From contig JBFWUB010000012.1 in the NCBI GenBank assembly GCA_050247515.1, positions 1 to 64,000 of the forward strand: 64,000 bases of DNA. The letters run 5' to 3'. Both the position numbers and the translations under genes were made by a program. Below, one piece after another: positions 59,102-64,000 of this stretch. The notes under the pieces were generated by a model, which was not told the DNA's origin, searched no databases, and saw only the letters and a program-made list of their open reading frames with translations. Source of the DNA: RAM1 sp050247515 (GTDB lineage Bacteria; Pseudomonadota; Gammaproteobacteria; Burkholderiales; Burkholderiaceae_C). Every line of letters begins with the position of its first letter. The first letter of the stretch is position 1.

Positions 59102-59119
59102 GTCCCGCCCGAGGGGGAC
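59102..59119. promoter_or_regulatory. GTCCCG-N6-GGGGAC dyad, second of two in the LivH/P450 promoter
   Basis: GTCCCG (59102-59107), CCCGAG, GGGGAC (59114-59119), followed by TGACC as at 11044 and 18409. One base of the left arm deviates. Centre-to-centre distance to the first copy is 31 bp, about three helical turns. It lies 62 bp before the P450 start. Confidence 0.62.
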
Positions 59120-59181
59120 TGACCGGGCGGGGGTTGCGCACTACCGTGGTCACGCACCAGACTGTCCATCAGGAGCCCCCA

Positions 59182-60453
59182 TTGCGCCCGCTCTCCAATG
59201 AAGCGTCTTCCGAGGCGCAAGGCCCGATCACCGCCGCCAGCGTACGCTTCGACCCATTTGAAGCCGGGTATGTGCAGGACCCGTACGCCACGCTGGCGCA
59301 GCTGCGCGAGAGCGAGCCGGTGTTCTTCTCGCCGGCCATCGGCTCGTGGGTGGTCACGCGTTTTGAGACGGTCAAGGCCATCCTGCGCGACACACAGCAC
59401 TATTCGGCTCTGCTGGTGTCAGACCCGCTCAAGCCGCTGTGCCCGCACGCGCGCGCCGTCATTGCGGATTCGGGCTTCAACGTGCCACCGCTGCTGGTCA
59501 ATAACGATCCGCCCAGCCACACGCACTACCGCGCCTTCTTCGGCGCGCCGCTGACGCGCGAGCGCATTGCGGCGCTGCGCCCGTTCATCGAACGCACGGT
59601 GGACAGCTACCTGGACCGCCTGGCGACCGGGCCACGCCCGGCCGACCTGGTGGCCGGCCTGACCTGGGACGTCCCGGCGCTGGCGCTGTTCCAGTTGCTG
59701 GGCATACCGGCCGAAGATGTGGCCCGCGTCAAGGAATGGGCGTCCAGCCGCGTGGTGCTGACCTGGGGCCGCCCCAGCGACGAGGAACAGGTGCAGCTGT
59801 CCAGCGGCGCGGTGGAGTACTACCGCTATGCCCATGCCCTGGTTCAACGCAAGGTGGACGAGCCGGGTGACGACTACATCAGCGAGCTGATCCGCCTGCG
59901 CGCTGGTGACGACGCCAAGGCCAGCCTGCACGAGATCGGCGCCATCGCCTTCAACCTTCTGTTTGCGGGCCACGAGACCACGTCCAGCGCCGCAACCAAC
60001 CTGTTCAAGGCGGTGCTGCCCCGGCGCGACTTGTGGGGCGCCATCGTGCGCGGCGATCAATCTACAGGCCCCGTGATCGAAGAGGCGTTACGCCTGGACC
60101 CGCCGGTGCAGGCCTGGCGCCGCCAGGCACGCGAAGACGTGGTGCTGGACGGCGTGCGCATTCCAGCCGGAGGCCGCATCCTCATGATGTTTGCTGCGGC
60201 CAACCACGACCCGCAGCAGTTTCCCGAACCCTACGCCTTCACGCCTGGGCGGCGCAACGCGCTGCAGCAGGTTGCCTTTGGCACGGGTGCCCACTTCTGC
60301 CTGGGCGCACCCCTGGCGCGCCTGGAGCTGGAGGTGATGCTGCAACGCGTGGCCGCCCGCTTCCCTAGCCTGGACCTGGTGCCCGGCCAGGATTTCCCGT
60401 ACACACCCAACACCTCGTTTCGCGCACTGCGCCGGCTGATGGTGTCCTGGTAA
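59182..60453 (+). CDS. Cytochrome P450 (not CYP199-like)
   Basis: A 423-aa P450 with the heme loop FGTGAHFCLG and Cys373, the I-helix motif AGHETT (262-267) and the E-x-x-R motif in EEALR. It differs from the two CYP199-like proteins and resembles the large bacterial class I group that includes steroid and terpenoid hydroxylases; no subfamily is assigned. TTG at 59182 is chosen because AGGAG lies 6 bp upstream and no ATG is near the conserved start. It precedes a SnoaL-like gene by 28 bp. Confidence 0.87.
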   Translation: MRPLSNEASSEAQGPITAASVRFDPFEAGYVQDPYATLAQLRESEPVFFSPAIGSWVVTRFETVKAILRDTQHYSALLVSDPLKPLCPHARAVIADSGFNVPPLLVNNDPPSHTHYRAFFGAPLTRERIAALRPFIERTVDSYLDRLATGPRPADLVAGLTWDVPALALFQLLGIPAEDVARVKEWASSRVVLTWGRPSDEEQVQLSSGAVEYYRYAHALVQRKVDEPGDDYISELIRLRAGDDAKASLHEIGAIAFNLLFAGHETTSSAATNLFKAVLPRRDLWGAIVRGDQSTGPVIEEALRLDPPVQAWRRQAREDVVLDGVRIPAGGRILMMFAAANHDPQQFPEPYAFTPGRRNALQQVAFGTGAHFCLGAPLARLELEVMLQRVAARFPSLDLVPGQDFPYTPNTSFRALRRLMVSW

Positions 60454-60481
60454 TCCATCCTTCCAATCAAAGAGACATTCC

Positions 60482-60934
60482 ATGCGCTTTCCCCGTCTGC
60501 CTGTCGAGGACGAACTCGAGATCCGCAACCTGTTTGCCCGCTACGGCCACCTGGCCGACGCCGGCGATGCCGCCTTCATTGACCTGTTCACGCCCGACGC
60601 CACCTGGACGCGCGAGAACTCGCCGCCCGCCTCCATGGGCGGCTCGGGCCTGCCACCCGAGACCATCGGCCGCGAGCAGCTGGGTGCTCTGATGACCGAG
60701 GTGATGCAAAAGAAATTCCGCCAGCGCATGCACCACCAGTTCACCGACTTTTACGTGGAGCCCGGCGCCGGCGCTGACGACGCCCTGGGCCATGCCCGTG
60801 CGCTCATCACCGACTGGCGCGACGGCCCCGGTAAATTCTCGATGTTCGGCAAATACACGCTGCGATTTGCGCGCACCGCCGATGGCTGGCGCATCCGCTC
60901 GGCCAGCGTGTACGTGTTGCCCGACGGCCAATAA
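60482..60934 (+). CDS. SnoaL-like/NTF2-fold protein
   Basis: The 150-aa protein has an NTF2-like fold pattern starting EDELEIRNLFARYGHLADAGD and ending DGWRIRSASVYVLP, as in the SnoaL-4 families. Members include small-molecule isomerases, dehydratases and hydroxylases such as ketosteroid isomerase relatives and polyketide cyclases. It lies between two P450 genes, 13 bp before the second, so it probably acts on a P450 substrate or product. Its active-site residues cannot be fixed by eye. Confidence 0.78.
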   Translation: MRFPRLPVEDELEIRNLFARYGHLADAGDAAFIDLFTPDATWTRENSPPASMGGSGLPPETIGREQLGALMTEVMQKKFRQRMHHQFTDFYVEPGAGADDALGHARALITDWRDGPGKFSMFGKYTLRFARTADGWRIRSASVYVLPDGQ

Positions 60935-60947
60935 AGGAAACCCGCCC

Positions 60948-62141
60948 ATGACCGCCCCTGACGCCCCCGTTCTGAACGAAGACCCGTTCTCCGACGACAA
61001 CCTCGCCAACCCCTACCCGCTGTTTGAACGCATGCGCGAACTGGGCCCTGCCGTTTTCATCGAGCCGCACGGTTACTACGCCGTGGGCCGCCATGCTGAA
61101 GCGGGCATTGTGGCCAGCGACTACGCGCGCTTTACCACTGCGGGCGGGGTGGGCATGAGCGACATCCGCAAGCCGGGCGCCTGGCGCGCGCGCAGCCCCA
61201 TCACCGAGGTGGACCCGCCCGAACACACCCGTGTGCGCGCGGCGCTGCAGAAGATCCTGTCGCCGCTGGTCGTCAAGACCTGGCGCGAGGCCTTCGAGGC
61301 GCGCGCGCAGGACGTGGCGGACGCCGCGCTGGCCAAGGGCGAGATCGACGGCGTGGCCGACATTGCCGAGGCCTTCGTGCTCAGCGTATTCCCCCAGGTG
61401 CTGGGCGTGGCGGTGCCGCCCGAGCGCATCAAGCAGACCGGCGAGCTCAACTTCAACCAGCTGGGCCCCAACAACGCACGGCTGCAGGCCGCGATGGAGA
61501 AAACCGCCCCGCTGATGGAGTGGTACCAGCAGGTGCTGCAGCGCGAGCACATGCTGCCCGGCGGATTTGGCGAGCGCATCTACCAGGCCGAGGACGCGGG
61601 CGAATTCGACCCCGGCACGGCGCCGCTGCATGTGCGCAGCTTCTTTCGCGCGGGGGTGGACACCACCATGGCGGGCATTGGTTCGACGCTCAAACTGCTG
61701 GCGGAAAACCCCGGCCAGTTCGCGCTCGTCAAGCAGGACCCGGCGCGGATGATCAAGTCGGCGTTTGAAGAAGCGCTGCGGCTTGAATCGCCCGCACAGG
61801 TGATGTTCCGCGCCACCACACAGGACGTGGAGCTGGGCGGCGTGCGGCTGCGCGCCGACACCAAGGTTGGCTACCACATGGGCGCGGCCAACCGCGACCC
61901 GCGCCAGTGGACAGACCCCGACCGCTTTGACGTGACGCGCCAGACCACCGGTGTGCACCGTGCCTTCGGCCACGGCGCGCATGTTTGCATCGGGCAGATG
62001 ATCGCGCGGCTGGAAGCCGAGTCCATCCTGGGGGCGCTGCTGCGCCGTGTAAAAGCCATCGAGCCCGCAGGCCCGGCGCGCTGGCGCCCCGTGAACACGC
62101 TGCGCACGCTGGACGTGCTGCCGCTGCGCCTGGTGGCCTGA
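60948..62141 (+). CDS. Cytochrome P450, CYP199-like (paralogue of the one at 9761)
   Basis: The 397-aa P450 has heme Cys347 in FGHGAHVCIG, the I-helix motif AGVDTT (235-240) and EEALR. It matches the P450 at 9761 in many blocks (DPFS, VRAALQKILSPLVV, GGFGE/RIYQAEDAG, GHGAHVCIGQMIARLEAE), so the two are paralogues at opposite ends of the region. No ferredoxin gene is next to it; the one at 11120 is the only candidate donor in the window. The ATG at 60948 follows AAAGGAAACC. Confidence 0.9.
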   Translation: MTAPDAPVLNEDPFSDDNLANPYPLFERMRELGPAVFIEPHGYYAVGRHAEAGIVASDYARFTTAGGVGMSDIRKPGAWRARSPITEVDPPEHTRVRAALQKILSPLVVKTWREAFEARAQDVADAALAKGEIDGVADIAEAFVLSVFPQVLGVAVPPERIKQTGELNFNQLGPNNARLQAAMEKTAPLMEWYQQVLQREHMLPGGFGERIYQAEDAGEFDPGTAPLHVRSFFRAGVDTTMAGIGSTLKLLAENPGQFALVKQDPARMIKSAFEEALRLESPAQVMFRATTQDVELGGVRLRADTKVGYHMGAANRDPRQWTDPDRFDVTRQTTGVHRAFGHGAHVCIGQMIARLEAESILGALLRRVKAIEPAGPARWRPVNTLRTLDVLPLRLVA

Positions 62142-62153
62142 AGAAAGCGCCCC

Positions 62154-62789
62154 ATGTACTTCGAGCTGGCGCTGGGCGAGGCCGCGGCCACAACTTCGCC
62201 GGGCTTCGTGCCCAGGCCAGCGGCCTGCGTGGGCGCATGGCAGGTGACAGCAGGCGCACCGGTGCCCGGGCGCGTGCTGCTGCACCGCTGGCAACGGCTG
62301 GCCGAACGCGAGCCCACTGTGGCCGCAGGCACCCACCTGCCGTGTGATGCAGCGCTGGACCGCCACGAGGTGGCGATCTACGGCGCCAGCCCCGCCTGGA
62401 AAGCGGCGCGCCGCGAGTTGGCGTTGCCCACTGGCGCGCTGTATGAGCTGCGCATCCAGCGCGTGCTCAACGGCCACACGGCCGAGGCCGCTCAGGTGAT
62501 GGGCGAGTCCACACTGCCGCTGCTGCAGGCCATGGGCGGCCACGTGGTGGGCGCATTCGATCTGCTGCTGGGCGCACACCGCCCGCGCATGGCCACCTTC
62601 CTGGCGTGGCCGGATTTCGCGGCGCAGCAGGCGGCCTGGGCCCGGCTGGACGTAGAGCCACGCTTTTGGCGCCGGCGTGATGAGGAGCAGGCACGGCTGC
62701 ACAGGCGCCTGTTTGGCGACGAGCAGGCCCTGCTGCTGACGGCACTGCCGGGCTGCGAGCCGCAGGCGAATTTCGGGGTGGAGGCATGA
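62154..62789 (+). CDS. NIPSNAP-family protein
   Basis: The 211-aa protein has a NIPSNAP domain in its C-terminal half (ALYELRIQRVLNGHTAEAAQ, FLAWPDFAAQQAAWARLD). The N-terminal 90 residues are less recognisable and may be a degenerate second copy. It is 12 bp downstream of the CYP199-like gene and overlaps the next NIPSNAP gene by 4 bp. A role near P450-derived intermediates is inferred from repeated co-location. Confidence 0.8.
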   Translation: MYFELALGEAAATTSPGFVPRPAACVGAWQVTAGAPVPGRVLLHRWQRLAEREPTVAAGTHLPCDAALDRHEVAIYGASPAWKAARRELALPTGALYELRIQRVLNGHTAEAAQVMGESTLPLLQAMGGHVVGAFDLLLGAHRPRMATFLAWPDFAAQQAAWARLDVEPRFWRRRDEEQARLHRRLFGDEQALLLTALPGCEPQANFGVEA

Positions 62790-63547
62790 ACACACAGGGT
62801 TTCTGGGAACTGCGCCTTTACGAGATGCTGCCGCGCCGCCTGCCCGACATGCACCACCAGTTTGCGCGTGAGGTCCCGCCGCTGTTCGAGCGCGCGGGCG
62901 TCCCGGCGCCGCTGGCCTACTGGGATTGCTTTGCCGGGCCAATGACTTCGATGCTCGCGTACATCCTGCACTGGCCCGACCTGGACGAGCGCATGGCTGC
63001 GTGGGGCCGCTTTTATGCAGACCCGCAGTGGTGGAAGCAATACGAAGACGCGCACGGCGGTGGGCAGATGCTGGAGCGTTCACACGTGCTGATCCTGCGC
63101 GCCTCACCGGCCTGGCGACCCGCGGCGTCTGGTGAACCCGTTCACACGGCCCTGCACGAGCTGCGCATGGTGGACCTGCTTGCCCATGCAAGTGCTGCGG
63201 CGCACGACGCGCTCGCGCAGGTGGACCTGGCCTGCCTCACGGCGCATGGCGCTCAGGTTTTGGGCCTGTTTGAGCTGGTTGCGGGCCAGCAGCTGCCACG
63301 GGCTGTGGCCCTGCTGGCCTGGCCCGATCTGGCCACGCGCAACGCCGCCTGGGCCGCGCATGCGGGCGACGCAGCCGTGCAGGCCGCACGCGCGCACGAG
63401 CGGCAAACCCATGGCGCGCCGCTCACAGGCAGCGCCGAGGCTTACCTGTTGCGCCCCACCGCCTATGGCGCCTGCCGCCCTTTGTCTGGCGTTCAGTCCG
63501 CAAACTGCTCGGACAGCACCGACATGCGCCCGTCCTTGCCGAACTGA
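62786..63547 (+). CDS. NIPSNAP-family protein (two domains)
   Basis: A 253-aa protein with two NIPSNAP-like halves: WELRLYEMLPRRLPDMHHQF to RSHVLILR, and LHELRMVDLLAHASAA to LLAWPDLATRNAAW. The layout matches the protein at 14116. Its C-terminus overlaps the 3' end of the convergent binding-protein gene by 55 bp, so the last 18 residues (including SANCSDSTDMRPSLPN) come from DNA shared with that gene; an overlapping convergent arrangement like this is uncommon. Confidence 0.8.
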   Translation: MNTQGFWELRLYEMLPRRLPDMHHQFAREVPPLFERAGVPAPLAYWDCFAGPMTSMLAYILHWPDLDERMAAWGRFYADPQWWKQYEDAHGGGQMLERSHVLILRASPAWRPAASGEPVHTALHELRMVDLLAHASAAAHDALAQVDLACLTAHGAQVLGLFELVAGQQLPRAVALLAWPDLATRNAAWAAHAGDAAVQAARAHERQTHGAPLTGSAEAYLLRPTAYGACRPLSGVQSANCSDSTDMRPSLPN

Positions 63548-64000
63548 ACCTTCAGCCCGTTGAAGGTCACGTAGTCAGACACCACGCGCCACTTGCCGTC
63601 CTGCAGGCGCGACAGGCGCGAGTAGCGGTTGCCCAGGCGCTTGTCGGCGCGAAACGACGCCTCCATGATGCCGAACATGTCGCGCGGCACGGTGCCAGAT
63701 TCCAGCGCATTCAGGAAGCTGTCGGTGCCCAGGCCGGGGCCGGCCTTCTGTGCCGTGCGGATGAACGCATCCATGATGTGGTACCCAAAGGCGCCGTACT
63801 CGTTGGGCTCTTCGTTGAAGCGCGTGCGATAGCGCGCCGACCAGCGCAGCAACTGGTCCGTGGACGAATCGGGCGACGGGATTTCCGCGGTCATGGTGGC
63901 GTACAGGCCATCCACGGCCTTGCCGCCCAGGCGGGGCAGCACGCTGGAATACGCCGCCGTCGTTGACACAAAGACGGGTTGGAACCCGGTCTTGGCGGCT
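63493..64000 (-). CDS. Periplasmic binding protein of LIV-type ABC transporter, N-terminus outside the window
   Basis: About 169 C-terminal residues are visible, including LPRLGGKAVDGLYATM, RTRFNEEPNEYGAFGYHIMDAF and the C-terminal block RYSRLSRLQDGKWRVVSDYV. It is a type I periplasmic binding protein related to those at 34792 and 35971, where the same region reads SQLVDGRWKVV and SQLKDGRWKVV, but clearly more divergent. It may serve the second importer (55766-59036). The gene runs off the right edge of the window. Confidence 0.88.
   Translation of the reverse strand, partial: AAKTGFQPVFVSTTAAYSSVLPRLGGKAVDGLYATMTAEIPSPDSSTDQLLRWSARYRTRFNEEPNEYGAFGYHIMDAFIRTAQKAGPGLGTDSFLNALESGTVPRDMFGIMEASFRADKRLGNRYSRLSRLQDGKWRVVSDYVTFNGLKVQFGKDGRMSVLSEQFAD

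Noticed and set aside
60807..63191. A nearly 800-codon minus-strand open frame opposite the P450 and NIPSNAP genes
   Set aside because: Same shadow effect; the plus strand encodes a P450 with intact heme loop and I-helix motif.
3581..63547. A complete classical steroid-ring degradation cluster
   Set aside because: No KstD, KshA or Hsa/Tes ring-cleavage gene is visible; only the side-chain-like module resembles steroid pathways, so steroid as substrate is not asserted.
1..64000. CRISPR array, rRNA genes or complete insertion sequence
   Set aside because: No regularly spaced repeats, no rRNA-like stretch and no transposase with flanking inverted repeats were seen. The only mobile-element protein is the integrase at the left edge.

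Overview
The window is about 67% G+C by eye, densely packed and almost free of repeats. Codon use, gene order and protein families (LIV-type ABC transporters, Comamonadaceae-like CoA ligases, thiolases and acyl-CoA dehydrogenases) point to a beta-proteobacterium of the Burkholderiales, probably Comamonadaceae. This is inferred from family resemblance only; no rRNA or other taxonomic marker is present.

Layout. Positions 1-1027 hold the end of an integrated element: a tyrosine recombinase facing an intact tRNA-Arg(ACG) gene. Next come a 2-keto-4-pentenoate-hydratase-like enzyme and a divergent pair of siderophore-interacting flavoprotein and MarR regulator with a clear shared operator. At 3236-3283 lies a 48-nt 3' fragment of a CAT-anticodon tRNA, which looks like an attachment-site scar. 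Everything to its right is one large catabolic region.

Catabolic region. 3581-10987 (minus) is an operon of thiolase, MFS transporter, acyl-CoA synthetase, alpha/beta hydrolase, quinone oxidoreductase and a CYP199-like P450. It is divergent from ferredoxin, SDR and MFS genes (11120-13504). 13506-19039 carries an NmrA-like protein, a NIPSNAP protein, a quinone oxidoreductase, a WrbA-like flavoprotein, IclR and LuxR regulators and a hemerythrin protein. 19142-29230 is a twelve-gene operon with an SDR, two unlike acyl-CoA dehydrogenases, MaoC hydratase, a cysteine-less thiolase-fold protein with a DUF35 partner, a PaaG-type crotonase and accessory genes. Its core resembles the actinobacterial igr set that removes the last steroid side-chain unit by retro-aldol cleavage. 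29315-38361 encodes a LIV transporter, an acyl-CoA synthetase, two near-duplicate periplasmic binding proteins and a thiolase, followed by a 937-aa MalT-like regulator. 46946-55732 is a second beta-oxidation block (acyl-CoA dehydrogenase, thiolase, FadB-type fusion, crotonase, nitronate monooxygenase, ligase, SDR). 55766-59036 (minus) is a second LIV transporter. 59182-63547 has two more P450s, a SnoaL-like protein and two NIPSNAP genes. The window ends in a third binding protein.

Interruption. 41218-46894 differs in content: two nuclease-like genes whose stop codons abut, then a hipBA toxin-antitoxin pair with two operators. It resembles a defence or stability insert in the catabolic region.

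Regulation. Two palindromes recur in front of catabolic genes. TCGTCG-N4-CGACGA occurs four times (19054, 29189, 46896, 48081) before the beta-oxidation and transport units. GTCCCC-N6-GGGGAC and close variants occur at 11044, 14855, 18409, 59071 and 59102, mostly in divergent promoters beside the P450 and NIPSNAP genes. They suggest two overlapping regulons. I infer that the region imports a hydrophobic, probably cyclic or branched carboxylic acid, oxidises it with P450s, activates it with CoA and shortens it by beta-oxidation with an aldolytic step. The substrate cannot be read from sequence.
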